Source: Syntrophales bacterium
GTDB taxonomy: Bacteria; Desulfobacterota; Syntrophia; Syntrophales; UBA5619
DNA: 7,419 nucleotides
Assembly: GCA_028712015.1 (NCBI GenBank)
Contig: JAQTRB010000065.1
Location: 1-7,419, forward strand
Direction of reading: 5' to 3'
Made by a program: the position numbers and the translations under genes
The notes under the pieces: generated by a model
What the model was told of the DNA's origin: nothing
What the model saw: only the letters and a program-made list of their open reading frames with translations
The model's database searches: none
In this document: piece by piece, positions 1 through 6,053 of the stretch
Numbering within the stretch: position 1 is the first letter of the stretch
Layout of the letters: each line of letters opens with the position of its first letter

Positions 1-23
1 GGAAAACACCGGCCGGGCGCTCG

Positions 24-1736
24 TCAACCGAAGACGCCCCCCATCTTGGAGCCGGCCATCCGGTTGATGATGAAGAGGCACGCGGCGCCAAGCACGATCA
101 GGATGACGCCGAGGGCGGCCGCCTCGTTGACGGAGCCGCCGATGTAGAAGTTGAAAATGCCCACCGTCATCATTTCATGGCCGGGGATGACCAGAAGCAG
201 CGTCGCCGATGCCTCCTGAAGGGCCAGGATGAAGGAGTAGAGGGACCCCACCAGGACCCCCTTCCAGATCAGCGGGAGCGTAACGTCCTTGAAGGTCCTC
301 GGTTTGGTGGCGCCGACGCTTTCGGCCGCCTCCTCGAAGGAGCGGTGCACGATGAGCAGCGAGGCGAAGGTCCCCCGAACCGTGTAGGGGAGCCGCCGGA
401 CCGCCAGAACGATGGGAATGACGATCCACATGCCGATGAGGGCCATGCTCATCAGGGGCAATGGATCCCGGAAGGCCCGCATGTAGGCGATGCCGATGCC
501 GGTCCCCGGCAGGGCCAGGATCAGCGTCGTCAGCGAATCGAGGACCCCCCGCCCCGGAAGTTTTGTCCGGGACATCACCCAGGCGACGGGCACGCCCACG
601 GCGATGCAGATCACGACCGATATCCCCGAAAACAGCAGGCTGTTGATGATAAACTTGGGCGTTTCGAAGGCCACCCGTTGGAAATACTGGAGCGTGTATT
701 TCACCGGAAAGGGGGTCAACGCCCAACCCCTGCCGAAGGAATCCAGCGCCAGTCCCAGGTAGGGGATGAAGGCCAAAAGCAGGATGAATCCCATAAAGGA
801 AACCGCTCCCACCTGCGCCAGCGGCGAGAGCTTTCTGCGCTCGATCACCGAATAGGAGAGCGAGCTGTAGTCCTTGATCGACACGTACTTCTTGGCGATG
901 ATCAGAAACAGGATCGCCAGGATCACCATGATGGCCGAAATGACGATCCCCATCTTGAAGAGACGCCGGTCCACGAACTGGACGATGTTCAGATAGGCCT
1001 GGGAGGCGAGCAGGTCGGAGATTCCGACCACCAGCGGCGTGGCGAAATCGGCGAAGGTCCAGATGAAGACGAGCAATGCGCCGGAGACGTAGCCGGGCGT
1101 CGTCAGCGGAAAGGTGATATCCCAGAACTTGCGGAGCCCCCGGGACCCGACGCTTTCGGCCGCCTCGTCGAGCGAGGGCGAGATCTTTCCCATCGCATCG
1201 ACGATGGAGAGCGTCATCAGCGGAAACAGGTGCAGCGTCTCGACGAGGAGCACCCCGTGAAGGCCGTACATAAAGTTCACCGGATGTGTAAAACCGAAAT
1301 AGTCCTGGAGGATGATGTTGACGGTTCCGGCGCGGCCCAGGATGAAAACGAACCCCATCACGCCGACCAGGGGCGGCATGATCATCGGGATGATCGTCAG
1401 GTAGGAGAAGAGCCCCCGGCCGGGAAAATCGTACCGCAGCAGGAGAAAGGCGATCGCGATGCCGATGATCGAGGTGGTGATTACGGTTCCCACGCCCAGC
1501 ATCAGGGAGTTGAACAGGGACTTCAGATAGAAGGCGTCGGTGAAGAAGTCCTGGAAATTGGCGATGGTGAAGACACCGGTCTCGGTCGTGAAACTGTCGT
1601 AGAAAAGCCGGATCAGGGGATAAATCAAAAAGATGATGAAAAAGGCCCAAATGAGTCCGTAACTCAAAAATCCGCTGGGCTTCACGTCCGCCCAGACACT
1701 GGGTTTGGGTAGGGCTGCGTTGTTTTCAGTGTTCAC
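24..1736 (-). CDS. ABC transporter permease with two fused membrane domains (FbpB/AfuB/PhnU2-like)
   Basis: Inner-membrane channel of a binding-protein-dependent importer, 570 residues. Two BPD_transp_1 domains are fused in one chain, so one protein replaces the usual permease dimer. About 12 hydrophobic segments are visible, the first near residues 25-45. Each half carries the cytoplasmic EAA loop that docks on the ATPase: EAAESVG...FPL near 191-211 and EAAESVG...LPL near 470-489. The start is a GTG at 1736, with AGAGG 9 nt upstream on the minus strand; the next in-frame Met is inside the membrane region, so GTG is preferred. It is the last gene of the operon visible here, 18 nt after the ATPase, suggesting tight co-expression. 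Fused permeases of this length are known for ferric iron, sugar phosphate and putative 2-aminoethylphosphonate importers, so the substrate cannot be read from this gene. Family is certain; substrate is open. Confidence 0.95.
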   Translation of the reverse strand: MNTENNAALPKPSVWADVKPSGFLSYGLIWAFFIIFLIYPLIRLFYDSFTTETGVFTIANFQDFFTDAFYLKSLFNSLMLGVGTVITTSIIGIAIAFLLLRYDFPGRGLFSYLTIIPMIMPPLVGVMGFVFILGRAGTVNIILQDYFGFTHPVNFMYGLHGVLLVETLHLFPLMTLSIVDAMGKISPSLDEAAESVGSRGLRKFWDITFPLTTPGYVSGALLVFIWTFADFATPLVVGISDLLASQAYLNIVQFVDRRLFKMGIVISAIMVILAILFLIIAKKYVSIKDYSSLSYSVIERRKLSPLAQVGAVSFMGFILLLAFIPYLGLALDSFGRGWALTPFPVKYTLQYFQRVAFETPKFIINSLLFSGISVVICIAVGVPVAWVMSRTKLPGRGVLDSLTTLILALPGTGIGIAYMRAFRDPLPLMSMALIGMWIVIPIVLAVRRLPYTVRGTFASLLIVHRSFEEAAESVGATKPRTFKDVTLPLIWKGVLVGSLYSFILALQEASATLLLVIPGHEMMTVGIFNFYIGGSVNEAAALGVILIVLGAACLFIINRMAGSKMGGVFG

Positions 1737-1754
1737 GCGGTCGATCCTCTCTTC

Positions 1755-2834
1755 TTAAGCGGGAATCCCCAGCGTAATCTGTATGGGGAAACTCACATGC
1801 ACCTTCTCGCCGATGGGGAAGGGCTGCTGGTTCCACGGATTCTGCACGTCCACCTTGAAGATGGTCTCCGGATCCAGCTCGATGTCGTAGCGGATGGCGT
1901 TGCCGATGTAGGAGGCAAAGCTGACCTTTCCGTTGATCCGGTTCGTTTCGTTGCCCGTCTCTTCGGTGTTGCTGATGGTAGCCACCTCGGGACGGACGGT
2001 GACCTTGCAGGCCTCCCCGGTCTTGAACCGGGCTTCAAAGATGCATTTGATGAGCCCGAAACGGGTCTCCACGGCCATCCATCCCTTCGTTTCCTGGATC
2101 TCCTTCACCCGGCCGTCAATCAGGTTGTTGATGCCGATAAAGTCCGCCACGAACGGATTTTCCGGCCGCTGGTAGAGGTCGCGGGGGGAACCCAACTGCT
2201 GGAGCTTTCCGTGGTCGAGGACGGCGATGCGGTCCGAAAGGGTCAGGGCCTCCTCCTGATCGTGGGTTACGTAGATGGCGGTGATGGCGAGGTCCTTCTG
2301 GAGCTTCCGGATTTCGGCGCGCACCTGCTGGCGGATTTTGGCGTCCAGGTTGGAGAGGGGCTCGTCGAGCAGAAGCACGTCCGGGTTGAGGACCAACGCG
2401 CGGGCCAGGGCCACGCGCTGCTGCTGTCCTCCCGAGAGCTGACCCGGATAACGCGTTTCAAGTCCCGTCAGATTGACCAGCGACAGCGCTCGCCCCACCT
2501 TTTCGGAAACCTCCTTCCCGGCCGCTTTTTTGATCTTGAGGCCGTAGGCGACGTTGTCGAAGATGGTCATGTGCGGCCAGAGGGCGTAGTTCTGAAAGAC
2601 CATGCCGATGTTCCGCTCGTAGGGGGGGATCCCCGACACCTCCCGATCCCCGAAATAGACCTCGCCGTGATCGGGTTTGTGAAAGCCGCCGATGAGACGG
2701 AGAATCGTCGTTTTGCCGCAACCCGAAGGACCCAAGAGCGTAAAGAGCTCGCCGTCCTGGATATCCAGGGAGACGTGGCTCACCGCTTCCAGAGCGCCGA
2801 ATCGTTTCACCATGTCTTTGAGTTGAATATTCAT
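1755..2834 (-). CDS. ABC importer ATP-binding protein (FbpC/PotA/PhnT-like)
   Basis: Cytoplasmic ATPase that powers the importer, 359 residues from the chosen start. All nucleotide-binding motifs are present: Walker A GPSGCGKTT (35-43), Q-loop Gln81 in VFQNYALWPHM, signature LSGGQ (133-137), Walker B VLLLDE (153-158), D-loop SNLD, and switch His191 in VTHDQEEA. After residue ~235 comes a C-terminal extension of about 120 residues, as in the TOBE_2 regulatory domain of iron, polyamine and phosphonate importers. Start: the frame is open back to 3056, but those extra residues are Gly/Pro/Arg-rich and overlap the binding-protein gene, so they are rejected. Two ATGs remain, 2846 (MDKAMNIQ) and 2834 (MNIQLKD). 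I take 2834 because homologues usually begin just before the LxxVxKxFG strand and a weak GGATGG lies 8 nt upstream; 2846 is a real alternative. It lies between the binding protein and permease genes, an order that recalls phnSTUV more than fbpABC. Confidence 0.95.
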   Translation of the reverse strand: MNIQLKDMVKRFGALEAVSHVSLDIQDGELFTLLGPSGCGKTTILRLIGGFHKPDHGEVYFGDREVSGIPPYERNIGMVFQNYALWPHMTIFDNVAYGLKIKKAAGKEVSEKVGRALSLVNLTGLETRYPGQLSGGQQQRVALARALVLNPDVLLLDEPLSNLDAKIRQQVRAEIRKLQKDLAITAIYVTHDQEEALTLSDRIAVLDHGKLQQLGSPRDLYQRPENPFVADFIGINNLIDGRVKEIQETKGWMAVETRFGLIKCIFEARFKTGEACKVTVRPEVATISNTEETGNETNRINGKVSFASYIGNAIRYDIELDPETIFKVDVQNPWNQQPFPIGEKVHVSFPIQITLGIPA

Positions 2835-2955
2835 CGCTTTGTCCATCCGACCCGTTGGTTGTTTGCACCGGCCATGCCCGCCAGACGCAGATCCTTGAAT
2901 TTCGGTCCCAACTCTCCGTTCGCCGGCCGCAATTGGTTCTCGTCGTGGCTCTCCA

Positions 2956-2993
2956 CCCGCCCCGGGGGAGCCCGATGGTCCTCCGGGGGCGGG
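2956..2993 (-). other. GC-rich intercistronic stem-loop between binding-protein and ATPase genes
   Basis: CCCGCCCC at 2956-2963 pairs perfectly with GGGGCGGG at 2986-2993. After a one-base bulge the stem continues between 2964-2969 and 2979-2984, with one C-A mismatch on the minus-strand RNA, closing a 9-nt loop. No U-run follows on the minus strand, so this is not a standard intrinsic terminator. It starts about 30 nt beyond the stop codon of the binding protein gene. Such hairpins after binding-protein genes often protect the upstream mRNA segment from 3' decay, or allow partial termination, giving more binding protein than transporter. That role is inferred here. Confidence 0.55.
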
Positions 2994-3021
2994 CGGCAGT
3001 AGGAAATTTGCAAATATCGGA

Positions 3022-4146
3022 CTATTTTTTAATGAGTTCCTTGTGCTTCTCGGCAATCTCTTTGCGGAAGTACGCGTTCACGTCCGCGTTCCGCTTTTTA
3101 TCGCCGGCGACCTTGGGGTCGTAGACATTGCCGACCTGGATGTCATAGAAGGAGCGGATGCCGGCCGTGAACTGGACCGCCTTCTCCGCGGCGGAGCCCG
3201 GCGCCCCCTGCACCTTGTACTTCGGGGTGATCGGGTAGAGGCCGCGCTCCATGAAGATCCGCTGACCTTCTTCGGTCAGGAGGAACTCGACGAAGGCATG
3301 GGCCGCCTTGGGATGGGGGGCGCCCTTGAGCACCGCCATCGGTTCGGGGGTCACGTAGGCATTCTTCGGGTAAACGAACATGATGTCATAGCCGCCGAGG
3401 ACCTCGGCGAAGGCCATGTAACTGGGGACCGCCATGCCGACGGCAAACTCGCCCTTGGACACCACGCTCGGCACGTCGCGGGAGCGGGCCGTGAAGATTC
3501 CCGTGTTGGCCGCCAGTCTGCTCAGCCAGTCCCAGCCCTTTTCCCAGCCGTACATGGCCAGGATCACTTCGTAGCTCGCATGGCTCGAACTGGACCGGTC
3601 CGGCGTGCACTGGGCGATCTGCCCCTTGAGTTTGGGATTGAGCATATCGTCCCAGTCCTTGAGCTCGACGCCGAGCCGTTTGAGCAGTTTCGGCTGATAA
3701 ATTAATCCGTAGGGTTCGAGCGTCGTTCCTACCCAGAACCCTTTGGGGTCCTTCAGCGGCAGTCCGACAGGCTTGCCGATCGTCGCCGGGATCTCATCCC
3801 ACATCGCCTTGGGGATGCTCACCTTGTCCAGCAGCCCCTGTTCGGCCAGCAGGTCGAAGAGTGTTCCTTCGCCGCCCCAGAAGACGTCCGCCTGGGGCTT
3901 TCCCTTCCATTCGACGATCTGACCATAGGCGACCGGCGTGCCCTGCGGCATGGCGCTGGTCTTGAGATCCACGTTGTACTTCTTCTTCGCATAAGCCGCG
4001 AACGCCTTCAGGGCCGGATCGTGGACATCCTTGGAAACCGGGGTGATGAGATAGAACTCACTCTCGATCGCCTGCGCAAAGCCGATCCCGGTCAAACAGA
4101 AGAAACCCATGACCGCCAGGGCAATCACTACTGCGAAACGTTTCAT
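3022..4146 (-). CDS. Periplasmic solute-binding protein of an ABC importer (COG1840-type)
   Basis: Captures the ligand in the periplasm and delivers it to the permease; 374 residues. The N-terminus is a Sec signal peptide: MKR, a hydrophobic core, then FAQA with cleavage expected after residue 26. Family blocks include PQADVFWGGE (85-93), EPYGLIY (144-150), YGWEKGWDWL (199-208) and, near the C-terminus, PEPMAVLKGAPHPKAAHAF (267-285) followed by FLLTEEGQ. Segment 183-190 (DRSSSSHA) is rich in groups that could bind an oxyanion. The Tyr-Tyr pair that coordinates iron in FbpA proteins is not visible at the expected place (GEFAVGMAVPSYMAF, 232-246), so a ferric-iron role is doubtful. Start: ATG 4146 has an excellent AGGAGG 8 nt upstream; the in-frame GTG at 4155 overlaps that site and is rejected. 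First gene of the operon. Candidates for the ligand are phosphonate, sugar phosphate, another organic anion or chelated iron. Confidence 0.93.
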   Translation of the reverse strand: MKRFAVVIALAVMGFFCLTGIGFAQAIESEFYLITPVSKDVHDPALKAFAAYAKKKYNVDLKTSAMPQGTPVAYGQIVEWKGKPQADVFWGGEGTLFDLLAEQGLLDKVSIPKAMWDEIPATIGKPVGLPLKDPKGFWVGTTLEPYGLIYQPKLLKRLGVELKDWDDMLNPKLKGQIAQCTPDRSSSSHASYEVILAMYGWEKGWDWLSRLAANTGIFTARSRDVPSVVSKGEFAVGMAVPSYMAFAEVLGGYDIMFVYPKNAYVTPEPMAVLKGAPHPKAAHAFVEFLLTEEGQRIFMERGLYPITPKYKVQGAPGSAAEKAVQFTAGIRSFYDIQVGNVYDPKVAGDKKRNADVNAYFRKEIAEKHKELIKK

Positions 4147-4152
4147 AATCTC

Positions 4153-4160
4153 CACCTCCT
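4153..4160 (-). promoter_or_regulatory. Strong ribosome binding site fixing the binding-protein start
   Basis: On the minus strand the bases just upstream of the ATG at 4146 read AAGGAGGTGGAGATT, with AGGAGG centred 8 nt before the ATG. The competing GTG at 4155 lies inside this element, so ATG 4146 is the start. This site is clearly stronger than those of the ATPase and permease genes, in keeping with the excess of binding protein over transporter that such systems need. Confidence 0.85.
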
Positions 4161-4289
4161 TGTTTAGGGTTGCTGCTTAAAACCTCTTGGACATCACTTT
4201 CGCCTTCGGAAGCAAAGGGATTTCATCGATGGACGGGGAATGGAAACATGCTGATCGGAGAGGTCGACAGACCGAAATTTCTGAAACGC

Positions 4290-4336
4290 AAAAAAGGGTA
4301 TCGAAGTTCAACTTGTTCACTCCCAAGACCTTTTTT
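4290..4336 (-). other. A-tract/U-tract inverted repeat in the importer leader (possible attenuator)
   Basis: On the minus strand AAAAAAGG (4336-4329) can pair with CCUUUUUU (4297-4290) across a 31-nt loop. Within the loop a CUUG/CAAG stem (4327-4324 with 4315-4312) and a five-base palindrome (4304-4314) share bases and exclude each other. The run of six U at the 3' side is what an intrinsic terminator would need, but the stem is mostly A-U and weak. If it works at all it would act as an attenuator inside the leader of the importer operon. It matches no riboswitch class that I recognise. Confidence 0.25.
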
Positions 4337-4342
4337 CTGTCC

Positions 4343-4354
4343 GTCTTTTCAGAC
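4343..4354 (-). other. Small GNRA-type hairpin at the predicted 5' end of the importer leader
   Basis: On the minus strand the bases read GUCU-GAAA-AGAC: a 4-bp stem closed by a GAAA tetraloop, placed where the transcript from the promoter at 4359-4387 should begin. A hairpin at the extreme 5' end can slow mRNA decay. The stem is short and could be chance. Confidence 0.25.
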
Positions 4355-4358
4355 TGCA

Positions 4359-4387
4359 ACTAAACCCCAAATGGAAAAGAATGTCAA
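4359..4387 (-). promoter_or_regulatory. Sigma70-type promoter for the ABC importer operon
   Basis: On the minus strand a perfect -35 hexamer TTGACA (4387-4382) is followed by a 17-bp spacer and TTTAGT (4364-4359), which matches 4 of 6 bases of the -10 consensus. Spacing is ideal. Transcription would begin near 4350-4354, giving a leader of roughly 200 nt before the ATG at 4146. It lies in the non-coding divergent region and points at the operon. No other comparable leftward promoter was seen there. Confidence 0.55.
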
Positions 4388-4509
4388 GCGAAACCGGTCG
4401 GAACCCTCTTTCGTCGGACAGCTCCTGGAGCAATCCGTTGACGTGAGGCACGGGTTCGCCGTCTCGGGAAAAAGATCGGCGAAGCCGCCGGATCCTGTTC
4501 GTTTCCGTA

Positions 4510-4537
4510 TTGGATTTTCAATGAAAATCGTGATATT
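4510..4537 (+). promoter_or_regulatory. Weak rightward promoter candidate for the outer-membrane protein/AOR unit
   Basis: TTGGAT (4510-4515) and GATATT (4532-4537) are separated by 16 bp, matching 3 and 4 of 6 consensus bases. The stretch is markedly more AT-rich than its surroundings and lies about 150 bp upstream of the ATG at 4689. Taken alone this is weak; the palindrome sitting in its spacer raises its credibility. A regulated promoter with a poor -35 would be expected to need an activator or a different sigma factor. Confidence 0.3.
4513..4529. promoter_or_regulatory. Perfect 17-bp palindrome, likely operator
   Basis: GATTTTCA (4513-4520), one central A, and TGAAAATC (4522-4529) form an exact inverted repeat with 8-bp arms. 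It lies in non-coding DNA of the divergent region and overlaps the spacer of the candidate rightward promoter. Size and symmetry fit a site for a dimeric helix-turn-helix repressor or activator. As an RNA hairpin it would have an impossible one-base loop, so a DNA-binding role is more plausible. I cannot name the regulator; no regulator gene is in the window. Confidence 0.45.
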
Positions 4538-4688
4538 TACGCTCCAATTCCCGGTCGGACGACAAGTGATGCGCAAGATCGACCGTTTTCGGGATCTTCA
4601 GCGGGCAAGGATGGGGAAAGCCAGTCCATCCCCGCTGCGGTTCTTTTCCGTCTTTCCGCGGAAGGGCATGGAGAAAGGAGAAAACACC

Positions 4689-5969
4689 ATGACGATCCTG
4701 AAGCGATACCTGCCGGCGGCGTGTTGGATACTGGCCTGTCTGATTTCCCCCGCAGCGGTCCCGGCCGATGAGTTCCACTACAACAACATGATCATCGGCG
4801 AACGGGCCGCGGGCCTGGGCGGGGCCTTCACCGCGCTGGCCGACGACGCGTCCGGCATGTACTACAACCCCGCCGGGATCGTCCATTCCCAGGAGAAGAG
4901 CCTGTCCGCCAGCGTAAATGCCTATTACAGCCTTTCCAAAAAATACAGCGGTGTGATCGCCGGTTCCGACCTCAACCGGAACTATTCCGCCATCGTCCCC
5001 AATTTCTTCGGGATTCAGCAGCCCATCGGGTCCGTCTCGTTCGGTTTTTCCTACGCTGTCCCGGAACATGCCTTCGAAAACATGGATGAAACCTTCGCCG
5101 ATCTGCCAATCCCCCCGGAGATGAAGCAGCACTACGGCGATCCGAACCTCCGGATTGCCAGCTATGTTCTGAACCTGAACACGGAAGACAGCGTCAACGA
5201 ATTCGGTCCCTCCGTGGCGATCAAAGTTTCGGAAACCCTCGCTTTGGGGATGACCTTGTATGTGCACAAGAGGGACACGCTGTTTATTGAAAACGAATTG
5301 CTCCGACTCAGCAACGGGCGGGACCGATTGAACAATTTCTATTTCAAGATCCGCGAATGGGGAACGCGGCCGATTCTCGGGTTGCTTTGGAAACCGTCCG
5401 ACCGATTCTCCTTCGGTGCGGCCCTGTCCCGGACCTTTGTGGTCGATTCCGATGCCACCTTTCAGCAAATCGATCACTCGACCTTGGACGACAAACCCGT
5501 CCTGAATCACCAGCGCATTACCTCCAGCGACAAACAGGAATACCCGTGGCAGTGCCGACTCGGGGCCGCCTATCGGATCAATCCCTCCTGGCTCGTCTCC
5601 GGAGACGTGGCCCTGTATCCGGGATTCGGTTACGAGATGCTCGGAACACGGGTGGAACGGGAGGCGGTGGCCAACTTCGCCCTGGGAACGGAATATTCGC
5701 CCTGGAAGGGGTGGACCTTCCGGGGAGGGGTTTTTTCAAACCAATCCAACTCGCCCGACATTACCACAGGCACGAACCTCGGGGGCGAAAAAATCGATAT
5801 GTACGGCATTGCCGGATCGATCAGCTTCCGGATCAAGCAGAGCACCATCACCGTCGGCGGGAATTATGCGCAGGGATCGGGAACGGCGCACATCACCTCC
5901 GACCGGATCGACCAGGATGTTTCGGCCCGTACCTGGAACGTCTTTATCGCCTCGACGTACCATTTCTGA
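4689..5969 (+). CDS. FadL/OmpP1/TodX-family outer-membrane transport protein
   Basis: Predicted 14-strand-type beta-barrel that lets hydrophobic molecules (long-chain fatty acids, aromatic compounds) cross the outer membrane; 426 residues, close to E. coli FadL. A signal peptide is clear: MTILKR, a hydrophobic core, then VPA with cleavage expected after residue 26. The mature N-terminus has the family hallmark GERAAGLGGAFTALADDA (37-54) followed by YYNPAG (58-63), which contains the conserved NPA. The body alternates polar and hydrophobic residues as in barrel strands, and the chain ends in TYHF; a terminal Phe is the usual signal for barrel assembly. Start: ATG 4689 has AAGGAG 8 nt upstream and begins exactly at the signal peptide; longer upstream starts are rejected. 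An Ile-Leu-Ala-Cys at 14-17 is a poor lipobox, so lipoprotein processing is unlikely. It is followed at 84 nt by the AOR gene on the same strand. The substrate is unknown. Confidence 0.9.
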   Translation: MTILKRYLPAACWILACLISPAAVPADEFHYNNMIIGERAAGLGGAFTALADDASGMYYNPAGIVHSQEKSLSASVNAYYSLSKKYSGVIAGSDLNRNYSAIVPNFFGIQQPIGSVSFGFSYAVPEHAFENMDETFADLPIPPEMKQHYGDPNLRIASYVLNLNTEDSVNEFGPSVAIKVSETLALGMTLYVHKRDTLFIENELLRLSNGRDRLNNFYFKIREWGTRPILGLLWKPSDRFSFGAALSRTFVVDSDATFQQIDHSTLDDKPVLNHQRITSSDKQEYPWQCRLGAAYRINPSWLVSGDVALYPGFGYEMLGTRVEREAVANFALGTEYSPWKGWTFRGGVFSNQSNSPDITTGTNLGGEKIDMYGIAGSISFRIKQSTITVGGNYAQGSGTAHITSDRIDQDVSARTWNVFIASTYHF

Positions 5970-5970
5970 C

Positions 5971-5998
5971 CGGCACGGGGGGTCGTTCAGACCTGCCG
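5971..5998 (+). other. Bulged hairpin just after the outer-membrane protein stop codon
   Basis: CGGCA (5971-5975) pairs with TGCCG (5994-5998), and GGTC (5981-5984) with GACC (5990-5993) around a GTTCA loop; five bases (5976-5980) bulge on one side. It begins one base after the TGA. No U-run follows, so it is not a standard terminator. It may protect the end of the outer-membrane protein message or reduce read-through into the AOR gene 84 nt downstream. Confidence 0.3.
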
Positions 5999-6053
5999 TT
6001 GGAAACCTTGGTGACTGCATGATGATTTCTGCAAGTTCATCTATGGAGAAAAA

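Larger units (their letters stand above)
4147..4688. other. 540-bp divergent intergenic region
   Basis: This stretch separates the leftward importer operon from the rightward outer-membrane protein gene. A frame is open through nearly all of it, in phase with the outer-membrane protein, but the translation is a low-complexity mix of basic residues with no domain. It precedes a proper signal peptide, which cannot follow a 170-residue leader, so it is treated as non-coding. It holds the leftward promoter, leader hairpins, palindrome and weak rightward promoter listed separately. No tRNA, other RNA gene or mobile-element end was seen. Confidence 0.7.

Noticed and set aside
177..1712. Long rightward open frame (511 codons) opposite the permease
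   Set aside because: It mirrors the codon phase of the permease gene in GC-rich DNA. Its translation is rich in Arg, Gly, Asp, His and Gln with no domain, and the opposite strand has a clear membrane protein.
1797..3002. Long rightward open frame (401 codons) opposite the ATPase
   Set aside because: It is a shadow of a gene with every ABC ATPase motif. No domain or ribosome site supports it.
2835..3056. N-terminal extension of the ATPase to 3056
   Set aside because: The segment overlaps the binding-protein stop, is Gly/Pro/Arg-rich and includes the hairpin; the conserved ATPase fold begins at about 2834.
3022..4146. Tungstate or molybdate importer feeding the AOR
   Set aside because: The idea was attractive because AOR needs tungsten, but the binding protein, the fused permease and the TOBE_2-type ATPase resemble the iron/phosphonate group rather than TupABC, WtpABC or ModABC.
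4448..4460. Possible sigma54 promoter (GGCACG...TTCGCC)
   Set aside because: The spacing between the GG and GC elements is one base short and the -12 element is poor, so it does not meet the strict sigma54 pattern.
4438..4466. TTGACG as -35 for the rightward genes
   Set aside because: It matches 5 of 6 bases, but 17 bp downstream lies GTCTCG, with no -10-like hexamer at neighbouring spacings.
4170..4688. N-terminal extension of the outer-membrane protein back to 4170
   Set aside because: The residues look random, and a Sec signal peptide with a good ribosome site begins at 4689. A signal peptide would not work after 173 extra residues.
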